From Ficedula albicollis (lineage: Eukaryota > Chordata > Aves > Passeriformes > Muscicapidae), in NCBI RefSeq assembly GCF_000247815.1, contig NC_021674.1, forward strand, positions 28,708,901-28,772,900: DNA of 64,000 bases, read 5' to 3'. Positions within the stretch are counted from its first letter, which is position 1. Each line of letters opens with the position of its first letter. Under the pieces are notes generated by a model that worked only from the letters and a program-made list of their open reading frames with translations, was not told the DNA's origin and searched no databases. Below are positions 47,592 to 60,550 of this stretch, piece after piece. A program made the translations under genes and the position numbers.

Positions 47592-49614
47592 ATTTCAATG
47601 TTTCTAAAGTACTTTTCTTAATTCAATTAGACTCATTTGCAAGCTGAGTTTGAGGTAGGATAGTCCCTCAACTTTGTTTTTGAAACAAAATTACCTTGGA
47701 GCACTTCTTTCTGATCTTCTTATCACGACAAATCTTAAGTGAGCCTAAGGTTGTGCTTGGGTCTGATGGGATGGATACAGAAGAGGGATGGATGATTTTC
47801 TGTAAAAAAAGAGGTGGAATCATGCCAATCTGCTGTTATTGTACTCCTTTAAAAGGATGAGAGTGTTGGGAATAAATTTAGGACATAATATTAGGATCAA
47901 AATTCAAACAAATTTATCTCATCTTGTTTGCAAGATCTTTTTATTAAATTCAACCAGAGAAAAATTTTCCTCTTTTCCCCCAAAGGAATTTTTTCAAAAC
48001 ATTTATATAGCCCTGTAACATTTACACAGTGCTCTACACTGCTGACATGCTTCTTACCTGGTTGACTGGAGCCAAGAGAAATACATGGATGATGAGCTAT
48101 TATGAATAAAAAGGGAAGAGAGAAATGAAGCAGAAGGATTAGGGAACAGCACTTGACTATGAGCAAACCAGGGCTGAACCTGGAGGGAAGTTATTGCCGA
48201 ACACAAGAGAGGGAAGTTAAATTATCTGTGTGTGCCAATACTTTGGGAAAGAATGAGAAAGCAAAACAACAAAGCAGCATGAACAGGGGGAAGAGCAGAT
48301 GTCTAATTAACCTAATTTTTTTTTTAGCATGAAATAATTCGTAAATGTTCCTGTAGAAGTGTGAGCCATTTGTCAGGAGCACTGCTGGTAAAATTAATGT
48401 AGCAGTGACTCTATGTTTAGAGACAATAGAGGCTCAGTTATCATTTCTCATACGCCCACCTAAATCTGAATTTCATGCTATGGTAAAAACCACGCAGGGA
48501 AAGATAGCAATCCCCAGGTCTGTGCTGCAAAGAAAATACTTCCACCCTGCAAGGATGAGGAGTGTGGCCTCTGCTGTATATAGACCCAGTGCAGGGGAAA
48601 AATATCACCAATCTTTAACCTATCTGCTGCTATACCCAAAACTATGAAAGCATTTTAAGCCTAGAGTAGATCAGAAGTGCCATTCTATTAAAAGTGAGGT
48701 TATGGCTCAGAGTAAGGAATTTCTAGACAGTACCTCATATATGTGGACTTCGCACATCTACGATATAAAGTAATATGGAAATTATAATGGAAGTTCTCTG
48801 GCTATTTTCTTATGCAGAATTCAACCTAAATCCTGAATATCTCCATCAAAAGCTGCCTAAGTATCAGATGTTTCCAACTTACACAGGCTGATGATAGAGT
48901 CAAAACTTTTGTGTAAAAGGTGGATTGCAAAAGATGTATTTGTATCACAGGTCCATGGGAACAGAGTTAAAAAGTTGGTTGTATTTATAACCTGGATTTT
49001 ATTGTGTTGCATTCCTTGCATGAAAACTCTTCTCTCTGGGCCTCTTTACACCCAAATTCAGTGAGTTTGGTAAACCCCAGGGCATTAGAATTTCCAAAGT
49101 CTTCATGGTACTCCAGATGGAGATCTAACTTTCCTCTTTCACAGAGCAAGGCAATCTGTTTACGTTGTTACATGAGAATCTGTGGAAATTTAGACAAAGT
49201 ATTTGATTTTTCTCCTTCAAGGTTTTGTCTCCAAGGTCTATTTTCTCATATTTTGAGAGCTTCCAAAAGTTTTAGGAGTCTTTGCTGGATTTTGTTACTT
49301 TGGCTCAGAGATATCCTACTTAAAAAGAAAGTGGAAAAAATTGTTAAATTATTGAAGTGTCTATTGGTTTGAGACTTAGGGAAAAAATAATTTCTATGCA
49401 TAACTTCAGGTGTTTCTTCCCTCCCCTCTGTCCCCCAAGAATAGCTATATTACAAAACCAGAAAAGCTATTGGGAAAGATTTACTGTTGAATATAGTGGT
49501 GTTGTTCCCAGGTGGACCTAAGATTCATGATATTAGTGTAGAATAACTTGCATTGGAGAGCTTTATTAAAGTTCCAGTTACCTAAAGCCCTACAGAGCCA
49601 GATTCAGGAGTTTC
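47592..49614. other. Unique non-coding sequence
   Basis: No recognised gene or element over about 2 kb. The plus-strand open frame at 49004-49372 (122 codons) has no signature. Confidence 0.5.
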
Positions 49615-49728
49615 AAAGCAGCACATTACCAACATGAAGAGGTGGTCTCCAGTAACATGAAGATGGGATTAAAGCAGCACATTACCAACATGAAGAGGTG
49701 GTCTCTAGTAACATGAAGATGGGATTAA
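49615..49728. repeat. Tandem duplication, 56-bp unit
   Basis: AAAGCAGCACATTACC starts copies at 49615 and 49671. One C/T difference (GTCTCCAG/GTCTCTAG). It abuts the 5' end of the CR1 that follows. Confidence 0.92.
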
Positions 49729-49732
49729 ATAA

Positions 49733-50328
49733 ACTGCCCAGTGGAAAAGGACCTGGGGGTTCTGATCAACAGTGGCTGAGCATGAGCCAGCTTGTGCCAA
49801 GGTGGTCAAAACCAGGGCAGGGATTGCCCCTCTGTACTCAGCACTGGTGAGGCCACACCTGGAATGCTGTGTCCAGTTTTGGGTCACTCACTACAGTGAA
49901 GACATGGAGGTGCTGGAGCGTCCAGAGAAGGACAGCAGAGCTGCTGAAAGGTTTGGAATCCAAGTACTATGAGGAGTAGATGAGGGGTCTGGGGCTATTT
50001 AGGGGAGACCTTAATGTTCTCTGCAAGTGCCTGAAAGGAGATTGTGACAGATGGGGCTCAGCTTCTGCTCCCAGGCAGCTATTGGTAGGACAAGGTGAAA
50101 TGTCCTCTAGTTGTGCAAGTGGATTTCAGGTTGGATATTAGGAAAAAATTCTTCATTGAAAGAGTGGTTAAACACTGGAACAGACTTCCCAGGGAAGTGA
50201 AGGATTTGCTATCCCTGGAAATGTTAAAAAAAATTCATAGATGTAACACTTTGTGATATGGTTTAGTGGACCATATTTACTCAATGGTTGGATTTAATGA
50301 TCTTGAAGATCTTTCAATGTTCTATGAC
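49733..50328 (+). mobile_element. CR1 LINE, 5'-truncated, plus strand
   Basis: CCAGTGGAAAAGGACCTGGG, TGTACTCAGCACTGGTGAGG, CCACACCTGGAATGCTGTG, TCCAGTTTTGGG, GTTGGATATTAGGAAAAAAT and GTTGGATTTAATGATCTTG are CR1 ORF2 and 3' UTR text in order. It ends with a decayed CAATGTTCTATGAC tail. The ORF2 segment is frameshifted after the first 65 codons. Confidence 0.94.
49772..49972 (+). pseudogene. CR1 ORF2 C-terminal remnant
   Basis: The frame reads IAPLYSALVRPHLECCVQF, one of the best conserved blocks of avian CR1 ORF2. It is a 66-codon fragment without the reverse-transcriptase core. Confidence 0.88.
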
Positions 50329-53049
50329 AGCTTTTTTCTTAAGAACACTCAAAATCTCAAACAAATGATTTTTTTAAAAAAATTTTCATTCTTTCTTATA
50401 AAGGACCTTGAAAATTCCAGCCTCACAAAGGCCATACCTGTCTTTGTGAGATCCTCTCTGGGTGGGATTATTTGAGATCACAGACATTTGCAGGTGCAGG
50501 ATAGTCAAGGACACAAGTCTCGTAATTTTGGTTGAGATGACAACATGATGTATGGACATTCACATATGTGTACAGGACTTGAATTCCCTGCTTTCCTCCT
50601 GCCCTGTCTAAGCAGGCACAAGTTTTTGAGAGCTGCCATGCAGAGTACCAGCTCAAGAGATGCCACCACTCTTTATTTATGGTCAGAAGATTAAGTATAG
50701 GATACCAAATAATAACTGAAGAAGGTTGAAAGCTAACAGTTGTAAAAGCTAACCCTTGTGTGAAAGTGTCTTTACAACTACAAATAGTGAAAGGAGGGGA
50801 AGTAGACATTTTTCCCACTAAAGGAAGATGTGCAGCAACACTCCAACTCAGTTCATTTCACCTATCCTAAAGCAAGAAGAGATGTGTTTTGTAATTCCTG
50901 AAAGCATAAAGTAATCTTTTACTCCCCCTGGGCACTGTCACATCTTTCTAGTTCTCTTGCTGAGTCACATTAAACAAAGCATCAAATAAAATTCATGATC
51001 TGACTGAACGACCTCTCTCTATCTAAGGGGTTGCAAAGAAAGACCTCCATATCAGGATCCAAAAAGTACTAAGGAGGGAGTGAATTTATGGAAAGAATAT
51101 CTGCCTCATTAGGGATGATTAATGTGAAGGAAGAGTTCATCTATCTGGAAGGCACAGTGTTGGATCAGACACTGTGGGCAGGATGGGAAAATCTTCAACT
51201 GGAGCAGAAGCTGCCACTGCAGAAGGAAAAGGGCAGAGAAAAAAACTTTCATACTTATCAAAGATGCAGAAAGACCAGGTGCCTTTCTGTCTTCTGCAGG
51301 AGAATTGTCTTGGGGAAAAAAATGGAGAAAACACTTCCCTGAATGTCTTAGAGCCTTGGGGTGCTTTTGACCTTCATTTCCAGCTGAATAAACACAAACC
51401 ATTTCCCCTCTCTGTAATAGATGTTAGGTGAAAGAGATATTCTGAACACACTGCCTGTCTGTGTTACCTTGCCCTTGCTCACACCTGCCCAGTTTGACAG
51501 TGAGCCTTCAGTAAGTACTGGTAGTAGACAGGGTTCACCAGTCCTCTTTTTTGGAGATAAAATACAGAAGAAGGAATGACAGTCTACTCTGTATATCTGG
51601 GTTCACCTGATGGCACTGATGTTTAGGAGCCAATACATTGTCAGATGTGGTTGAAAAAGGATGCTGTGTCCTGGTAATTCCTTGGTTGTTATTTGTACTG
51701 AAATATTCTTGGGGCTGTCTGGGCTAATGCCCTCCATGTGTCCTGCAGTATAACAGTACAGTGGTTATTCTAACCTTTATTTTTGGGACATCTCATAACT
51801 TTGATCTCCAAAGGTCCAGCATCACATAAACTATGAGGAGGAATCCAAGAGCTGTGTCTAGGACATTTTGTCTCCACCATCTGTCTTTACTTCGCTGCCG
51901 AGTTGCTGGTGGATCTTATTAAATGAGTGCCACTGGTGAAAGTAGCCTAAAGCTACCAGCCTCTTGATCAAAAACACAGCAAAATCTTTCTTCCAGGGTG
52001 GCCCACGACTGAAAGAGGCCATTCATGGAAAATGAAGATTGAATGGTTTAGGCAAAGCAATTTAAATAATCTAGGGAATTTTCAACGGACAACTAAACTG
52101 TATTAATATGGACAAAACGTTCTATGTTGAGGGGTATAAAACTGAAATTATTCAAATACCAGTGTTGTCTTGGGCATCTTTAAACTTCATATATATCCAC
52201 TTCTTGGATGGATATAGATGCAAGTTGGATGCAAGTTTTTGCATAAGCACAGTTTTTATGGAATACCCAGGGACCCAACATCCAGATGCAATTCAGTCAG
52301 ATTCAGCATAAGGGTCACAGTGAATCTGATGAGGCCACTCCAGAAATGAATCTGATCTCACCTGTTCAAGTTATTTTTAGGGGGGGGAAAAAAAATCAGA
52401 GTCATTGTGTGGGAGAAATTTGCTGCTATGCAAATCTTTCGTTAGTATCTGTCATGTGTTACCATCTCTTACCTGTAAGAGATCAAAACCAGTAACTTGG
52501 AAAAAAATAAAAAAGCATTTTACTACTTTTAATGCTTTTAAGAGTTTTAATTTAATAATTTTAATGCTTTTAAGAAGCATTAATGAAAAAAATAGCATGG
52601 TTAGTGAAAATTTTTTTAGAATTAGATAATTTTTATACCAGTATTTTTAAATGAAAAATAACAAGCGTAGCTAATTATTTTTTAAAAACTGTAAAGCAAA
52701 TAAGTAAAATGTGTATTTAAATATGTAAACCATAAAATGGTTTACTGGGAAAAAACATTATAAAGTAGTTTTGACCTGCTAATGTGGGTCTTAAATGCCT
52801 GTCCTGTTCAGTTTGTATCTCACTACCACTGAAATAAAGGTGGAGCAATCTTATATGTGACAGAGGTCTGGTAGAACACAGAGGTGAGTTGAAGAGACTC
52901 AAGGTCAGCTGAGTAAATGCAAATTTGCCTGAGCTGTTCAGAGGTAGTTATATGGGTCCAAAGGCTTCCAAGTATTTGTAAATTTATGTCTGAATATGTC
53001 AAGTAAATACTAAGAAGATGCTGAAGAATGCTTCTAAAATGTCTCAAGG
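50329..53049. other. Unique non-coding sequence
   Basis: No gene or transposon is recognised. 52500-52700 is very AT-rich; a 32-bp imperfect direct repeat of TTTTAATGCTTTTAAGA occurs at 52527-52578, and a 9-bp hairpin (TTAATGCTT/AAGCATTAA) at 52561-52583. A G8 run is at about 52380. Confidence 0.5.
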
Positions 53050-53775
53050 TGTCCTGGTTTAAAGGACGAGTGTCTGCCAATAAATGCAGAAGCTTCTCTT
53101 TGAAATGGAGAATGTAAACCCCCTCCCTCCAAATTATTATAATTTTGAAATTAAGGGGCTCTCAGGCAAAGATATGGGAATTAGGAATAACAGTTCTTTA
53201 CTAGGAAAATTAAAATAGAAATACAGTATTACAAAGAACAATCCCAAAGCACTGACAGAGTCAGAATACAACCTGACACCCCGTCAGTCAGTCAGGGTGT
53301 TGGTAGCAGTCCCATTAAATGGTGGCTACAGTCCCCCTGCAGTGGCAGATGTGGTTCAGCTGGAGCAGTGCTCCTGTAGAAGGTGCAGTTTCCCTCTGAA
53401 GGTCCAGGGATGATGTGGGGAGGTCCAGCTTTCCTCTGGAATCAAGTGGAAAGAAGGATAACTTGCTAATCCAAATCTCAGTTTTTATCTAGGTGGGAAA
53501 GGCTTGGTTCCTCTCCCTGGCTGGAGCATCTCCCATGGGATGATGTAATTTTATCAGTCATATAGTGGGACTCAATGGGCCAGCAGCAGATGATATCTTC
53601 CTGGAGGGAGGATGGGTTGTGGAAAAGATAAAGATGACTGCCCCAGCTGATTTTAAAGATGGCCCATTTGCAGATAGTATGTCCCATGGAGATAAGGGTC
53701 ACTGCCCCACTCAGCTTCAACAGATGGTGGTAGAATACACATTTCTGGCCACATCCTGTATTGCAACCCAAGACA
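53050..53775 (-). mobile_element. Solo ERV LTR with 5-bp target-site duplication
   Basis: The element starts TGTCCTGG and ends CCAAGACA, giving imperfect inverted ends (TGTCCTGG/TGTCTTGG). It is flanked by CAAGG at 53045-53049 and CAAGG at 53776-53780, a 5-bp target-site duplication. Minus orientation is preferred. In that direction a TATA-like GATAAAAAC (complement at 53481-53489) lies upstream of an AGTAAA polyadenylation-type signal (complement at 53197-53202). No retroviral genes adjoin it, so it is a solo LTR left by recombination. The sequence resembles a common songbird LTR family, from memory. Confidence 0.88.
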
Positions 53776-54451
53776 CAAGGTTGTAGCTCTTGGCTGTGTT
53801 TGGGCTGGCTGCTCCACAGGAGGTGTCTTCAGTTGTGCAGGGCTTCTCTTTCCAAGGGGATTTGACAGTGTCTCTGCCTTTGCCTGGGGGTCTCTGTCTG
53901 TAAAGGCTTTCCTTCCACTTCATTCAGGTTCTAACTGCTACCTGAGATGTGACTGTTCAGTCATGGACAGCTGTGTACAGGAGTTTCTGGACACGTGAAG
54001 ATGCCAAGCTTTTTCTGTGGCTGTGTAAACTCTTCCTTACAGGCAGCTATCAGTGGAAAGGAAATGACACTTCAAAATGCAAGCAAGTGAGGACAAAGGC
54101 TGTAAGTTTAATATAACCATGCTTGTACTGAAGCATTCTGCAACCTTCTAAACTTATGTTGGAAGACATTTCTTGTTTTCCATGTTCTTTCTGTTCAGTT
54201 GCAGATTTTCAGTAAGTGGAGTGTAGCATCCAGGTGCTCCAATGTATCTGCTCTGATGCTGGGCAGCATCAAGATTTTTGGGAAAATTCCCAGAAACTAT
54301 GGAGATGTGATATAATCTATAATGCTTTCCTGAATGTTCAGGAACCAACTTTAGCCCGAAAGCAACAGATTTCATCTTTTGCAGTGGTTTTTCTCTTCTT
54401 TCTTCTACATTTCCTTTAAAAATCAGCTGTTATAATCCTGGGTAATTTTTT
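53349..54451. repeat. 1,103-bp tandem duplication, copy 1
   Basis: It begins inside the solo LTR at ATGTGGTTCAGCTGG, runs through the LTR end at 53775 and continues for 676 bp of flanking unique DNA. I see no difference from copy 2 apart from a T-run at the boundary. All open frames in both copies are identical. Confidence 0.96.
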
Positions 54452-54878
54452 ATGTGGTTCAGCTGGAGCAGTGCTCCTGTAGAAGGTGCAGTTTCCCTCT
54501 GAAGGTCCAGGGATGATGTGGGGAGGTCCAGCTTTCCTCTGGAATCAAGTGGAAAGAAGGATAACTTGCTAATCCAAATCTCAGTTTTTATCTAGGTGGG
54601 AAAGGCTTGGTTCCTCTCCCTGGCTGGAGCATCTCCCATGGGATGATGTAATTTTATCAGTCATATAGTGGGACTCAATGGGCCAGCAGCAGATGATATC
54701 TTCCTGGAGGGAGGATGGGTTGTGGAAAAGATAAAGATGACTGCCCCAGCTGATTTTAAAGATGGCCCATTTGCAGATAGTATGTCCCATGGAGATAAGG
54801 GTCACTGCCCCACTCAGCTTCAACAGATGGTGGTAGAATACACATTTCTGGCCACATCCTGTATTGCAACCCAAGACA
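54452..54878 (-). mobile_element. Partial LTR copy created by tandem duplication
   Basis: This equals 53349-53775. It carries the LTR end CCAAGACA and the CAAGG flank but not the opposite end. A repeat masker would report it as a second LTR, although it arose by duplication. Confidence 0.9.
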
Positions 54879-55554
54879 CAAGGTTGTAGCTCTTGGCTGT
54901 GTTTGGGCTGGCTGCTCCACAGGAGGTGTCTTCAGTTGTGCAGGGCTTCTCTTTCCAAGGGGATTTGACAGTGTCTCTGCCTTTGCCTGGGGGTCTCTGT
55001 CTGTAAAGGCTTTCCTTCCACTTCATTCAGGTTCTAACTGCTACCTGAGATGTGACTGTTCAGTCATGGACAGCTGTGTACAGGAGTTTCTGGACACGTG
55101 AAGATGCCAAGCTTTTTCTGTGGCTGTGTAAACTCTTCCTTACAGGCAGCTATCAGTGGAAAGGAAATGACACTTCAAAATGCAAGCAAGTGAGGACAAA
55201 GGCTGTAAGTTTAATATAACCATGCTTGTACTGAAGCATTCTGCAACCTTCTAAACTTATGTTGGAAGACATTTCTTGTTTTCCATGTTCTTTCTGTTCA
55301 GTTGCAGATTTTCAGTAAGTGGAGTGTAGCATCCAGGTGCTCCAATGTATCTGCTCTGATGCTGGGCAGCATCAAGATTTTTGGGAAAATTCCCAGAAAC
55401 TATGGAGATGTGATATAATCTATAATGCTTTCCTGAATGTTCAGGAACCAACTTTAGCCCGAAAGCAACAGATTTCATCTTTTGCAGTGGTTTTTCTCTT
55501 CTTTCTTCTACATTTCCTTTAAAAATCAGCTGTTATAATCCTGGGTAATTTTTT
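54452..55554. repeat. 1,103-bp tandem duplication, copy 2
   Basis: Direct copy of the preceding 1,103 bp. Its first 427 bp (54452-54878) are a second, partial LTR that lacks the other end and is not an independent insertion. Homology ends at GGTAATTTTTTT, after which the sequence becomes unique. Confidence 0.96.
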
Positions 55555-58500
55555 TCTATGCTGAATTTCCCCTTTGAATCCAGTGTGAATCTTGGCATGT
55601 TGGCAGAGAGCTCTCCAGCCTGATTTCACAATGCATGACTGATGCTCCTTTCTCTTTTTCCACCTTTCAGCTTCCTTTGTCCAAACCCTGCGAGATAGGG
55701 AGACTGGATGCTCCCAGGCCTTTTTCTTCTGTGAGTGCTCTGTTCTATAAATTCTTTCCTTTTTGTTGCTAGTTTCCCAATCCAAGTATTTTCTATTTTT
55801 ACTGGATGATAGTTTTGTTTGTTTGTTTGTTTTTTTCCTAAGCAGTTGCTCATTTTGGTAACCATTCTGAGTTTCTTCTATTTAAGAGATGTCTTATTTG
55901 GATGACATGGCCATTACACACAGTACTCCAGGGAAGGTTGTGCTGTTACTTGCTGCTCTAAATTCCTTGTCTAACAGAGACTTAATAGCCTATAGAAGAT
56001 AAACAAAGGAGTTGAGCATTGGAAGTGACCCAGAAAGCTGGATCTAACCACCTTTAAGCTTTAGGGAAATTTGGATTCAGATGAGAGGTTTTTTGGCTTG
56101 TACTTGGAGTGTAGTCAGCAATTACTTCCATAGCTGCTGAACCCAAGATAAAATTTAGCAGAGTTTTATGTATAGACTCTTTAATCTGATTTGGAAAACT
56201 GCCCGTCCCTGTGCTAGTCAAAGACTGAGGAATTGAAAAGGTGACCTAAAGCCACCTCTGTCTCCTTAGCTCTTGCAGGGAAGACAACTGCTACACTAAA
56301 AGAGCCATCCATTTTCTTTTATTTTGCTTCCTCAGCCCTTGCACTGCCTGTAATTCCTGTGTCATGCCAGTCCCCTTGGATTCTTAGTGGTGATGCAGGG
56401 TTAGAGAACTCAAGACTCCCTGTTGCCAGCCTCCTCTGAAGAAATATCCTCTTTTTGAACCTTTGCCAACATGCACGTGTAAGTGAATGTCAAGAAAAAG
56501 TCAAGACAACATTTATAACTGGACATGCTTTGTTTTCATAATGAATAAAATTGTCTAGAAGGAGTTTGAAGAACCTTCCAGCTGGTACAGCTGAACCTCC
56601 AGGAACAGGACATTAGGACATTGCAAATGAAATGGTGGGTTGGACTGGTATGAAATACTGTAAGAGCTGTCAGAGATGGAAGCTCAAAGAAGACTGAAAT
56701 ATATTTTGTTGACTTTTTCAGTTAAAGTCCTACAACTCAGGGATGAGGCGAGGAGGTGAACTGACTCTGCTGGGATCTAGCAACGAGAGAAAACCTACTT
56801 TGCAACTCAGACTGAAGTATTGACTGGAGTTTGCTGCTGTCTTCTTCCTGCTTTTTCTACTCCTCTTTGAAAAACATATTCCCTGCTGAGGAGTTGCAAT
56901 TCTTTGCAAGATGTCCGTATTCTTGTTGCTGTCACTTTTCATATAAGTATCGTTCCTAAGGATGGAAAGCTGGGATATCAGAATAATTTAAGGAAGACAT
57001 AAGAGGACAGTAAGAGGAAAAATGTGGTAAAAGCAACATAAATAGAGTGTTTGCACAGAGGCTTCGTACTGTAACTTGCTCCCCTAGCAAAGGGGGGGCT
57101 GCATTTCTGTCAGTTGGTTTAGTAGAACAGTTGGGGTTTTTCCCTTTTTAGATTACATGAGCCTTGGAGAGGAAAAAAAGTCTCATGCCACGTTTTTACT
57201 GCATTCTTAGTGACTGGTGTTACCAAAACAGCTTAAAAGGCTTCTGGAAGTAATATTTTTCCTAAATCTCTCTGAAAACTAAAATGATCTCTTTAGGTGA
57301 AGCTAGTATATTAATTAATTTTTCATGAAGTATTTAGGCAGATGGAACATGGATGGATCAAAGAGTAAAAGAGCTTAAAAAGGAAATAAATTGCTGGTCC
57401 TTTTTTATGCATTAAAATTCAGACTTAATCAAGGAAAAAGTAAAAGAAAAGAATTTATCACACTCCTTAAGGTTTCCTGCTCTTTGTGCCAAATTCTCTA
57501 CTTTATTCCTTGGTACAGATCCATTTTCTATTTTACAGAAAGATTCTCTCTTGCCATTTTATTGCATCAGGATGTCCCCTGGACTCCTGTTCTTCACCCC
57601 AATCATCTGGGCACTTTCTACAAGTTTACATTATCAAAAGGTTTTAGGCTCAGAACAGGAAATCCCCTCCCAGCTCCCCCTCCCAAGTAAACAGTTTAAC
57701 TGGCTTCATTGTCTTCTGTTTCCCTTGTTTCCAAGAGGTTGAGTACCCAATCTCTTTGTTGCAAGGGAAATATTTCTATGGTTTTGTCCTCAGAGGAAGC
57801 TGGGATTGCCCATGTAATTCAAAAAGTTCTTCTGTTGATTCAGGGGAAGAGACCTTATGAAACCACTTGGAGAAGTGGTAGCACCTGGCAAGTTGATGTC
57901 CTCATTACTTTGATCTGAGCTGGGTCTGGTAGCTCTGGCCTGAACTTGGACTAGAGAATAGGAACCTGAGGTGAACTTCTGATGTCACCCCACGCTGTGT
58001 TCCATATGTGGCACTACCTTAGGTCTTCTGGTTAAGATATTTTTTTTCCCTCCTTTCTACTGGATAATTATGTGACTTGGAACCTGGGCTAGTGGCACTG
58101 CGTTTTTTCGTTGTAGAAATTTACATTATAACCTTTTCTACTGGAAAACGTCAAAGTGGCTTGCAAGCATCATTAAATTAGTTTCTTCTCTTTTTTCCCT
58201 CATTATAATAGTTCCAGAAGATGTGAGTTTTGCAAGGGTTAGGAAAAATGCACAAGGTGATGGAATAAAATGTCAATAGTCAGGGACAAAACTGGTTAAT
58301 CCTTCTTCCCAGTCTCTCACAGCCTTCAGAATAAGATCCTGAAATGTAATATTGAGAGTAAGTAGCAGAGAGAACTTTTGTGTGATTTCCACTTATATAA
58401 CTAGACACATAATTAAAACTTAATCCTCAAAGAATAGCATTTCATACATAGCAAATATAAACTTTTTCAAGTAGGCTGCAGATATATATAAACGTCTCAG

Positions 58501-60414
58501 TTTTCTGCGTGAGAAAGCATATTCACTGTCATCCTTGTAATGGATGTCCACAGGAAATTGATGAAACAGGCTTAGGAGAAAGGAGGAGACAGGATTAGTC
58601 ATTTAGCATATCTGCCATCTCCCTGTGGATCACAATTCACCAAAGTATTAGTTGTACACACATTTGCTGCAGGTGAATTCCTGCTTTTATTCAGGTCAGA
58701 TTTCCAAATCTGTCACTGATTCTATGTCAGTATATCGACAGATAACATACATGTAGATATTTATCTAAAGAAGTCTTTAGATTAATATTTTTGGCCTTTT
58801 TTTGCCTGTTAATTTTTTCACTTGCTGGATATTTGGGATCTCTTTTTCCTGAGTGGTTTACAAGAGATTGAACTGAAAAGTAAACTGTCAATTGCAGGTA
58901 GGATTTTGGAGATGAACCAAAAGATTAATTGAGAATTCATGAGGAAAGAGAATGAGCAAACTTTTCCATAGGTATTGGAATACTTATAAATTGATACCTG
59001 ATTTCTAAGATCTCATGCAACACAAAATTTTGTATCCATTGTATCCTCAAGCTTTTTGTGCCTAGCTATCAGTTTTTTAAAAAAACAGCTGTCATGTTTG
59101 AAGCATTGTGCTGGTTGATGTTTAAACTGAAGACTGTTTCCCATCTCCTCCCTTCTGCTTTTTACTGGTGATTCTTCAATCACCATTGCATCACTTATGA
59201 ATAAATTCAACACTGCTTCCCAGGTTTGGGCATCCGTGTGGCCAGCATATGCATCTGCAAGCCGTGGTAATGTAAATTGGAAGGCTTGTGTTAATCACAC
59301 TTGGCATCAGCCTGCAACCATGTAATTTAGGAACTGCTATTTGCAGATGAGCTGTTGTCACTCTCCTGCCCCATACCTTTGACCTAAAGCAGACCAGTGA
59401 TTGGAGTTTTTTACAGTAATTCAGATGTGGGGATATTTATGCATGTTTTGGCAAATTTCCTGAGCCCTGTAGAATACCTTTGCCATTCCCTGTGTAAAAT
59501 GAAAGGCTGTACACATCTTGGACTCTGCAAATATGCTTGCATTTCCAATATTACCAGAATTTCTTAAACACAACCTGTAAGGTATGATTTGGTAATGGGA
59601 TGGTTATGCAACTTGGTGATTCTCTTCACTGATCAAAGACAAACCTATCATGTTGAATGAGGTGTCAAAGAAACAAAATACATTAGAACTAATTTAGTTT
59701 TCAAACTTAAATAATACCAAAAATAAATAGTGGTGTTTGGAGAAAAATGTATGTATAACAGAAGAAAACTTGTTAATACTTTTAAAAGAAGGAATTTAGC
59801 AGTGCTGGGTGGTTTGCTGGTACCAGATGGTCTTAATCTGAAATACATCTTGAAAAAATACTCTCTTTCTCGTGGAGCAGGTCCAACAGCAGTGATCATC
59901 TCCAGTCTTGTCAGGGTCATGAATGTGTCCCAAAGTGTGAAATGCAGAAATGAGCCTTTCTGTTTCAGGTACCTCACAGTGGCAATTACTGAGCACATTC
60001 TCAGACTTGAGATATTTCTCTGTGGTATGTATTATTATGCTATTTTTATTAAGGATGAGGGAACTAAGATACCAACTATCATGACAAGAATTGGTAACTG
60101 AATTTTTTAAACAGCATTCTCAGGGTGAAAGCAATGAGCTTCTCTCTGCTCTGAAAATATTTTCTTAGTTCATTGTATGGGCATGTCAAATCAATGCCAT
60201 TTTTAAGAAACTGCCTCTCCTGGTGCAATTCTTTTCAGTGCATAAACAGATTTTTATTCTGCAAAGCTAACCCAAACCTATATCATTCATAAGAACTCAT
60301 ATTTAAATAGTCCTTTTATTCTTCACTTGGGGCACAGGAGAGATTGCCTTCCTTGACTGTCATATTTATGTGAACGAATTTGTTCTGAGTTAAGTTCCTT
60401 AAGCTGGCCACGAA
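55555..60414. other. Long unique non-coding stretch
   Basis: Nearly 5 kb without recognised gene or element. A (GTTT)n run lies at about 55813-55831. 59225-59345 has ATATGCAT and ATGTAAAT words next to CpGs and may be conserved non-coding DNA. Open frames at 57391-57690 and 59648-60101 have no signature, and the latter exist on both strands. Confidence 0.5.
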
Positions 60415-60550
60415 TGCTATCAAGCTGTGTCCATTAATGACAAATTGCAGATTGCTGGTGTCTCCTGCATTTTGTCAATTGTTGCTATCAAGCTGTGTCC
60501 ATTAATGACAAATTACACATTGCTGGTGTCTCCTGCATTTTGTCAATTGC
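60415..60550. repeat. Tandem duplication, 68-bp unit
   Basis: TGCTATCAAGCTGTGTCC starts copies at 60415 and 60483. Differences are TTGCAGATT/TTACACATT and the last base or two, about 96-97% identity. Confidence 0.92.

Noticed and set aside
54452..54878. A second independent LTR insertion
   Set aside because: It is identical to 53349-53775 and begins exactly at the tandem-duplication breakpoint, so it was copied and not inserted.
53478..55478. Open frames repeated identically at 53.5-54.4 and 54.6-55.5 kb, tempting as a tandem gene pair
   Set aside because: They lie in an LTR and its flank and are identical only because of the 1,103-bp duplication; frames exist on both strands.
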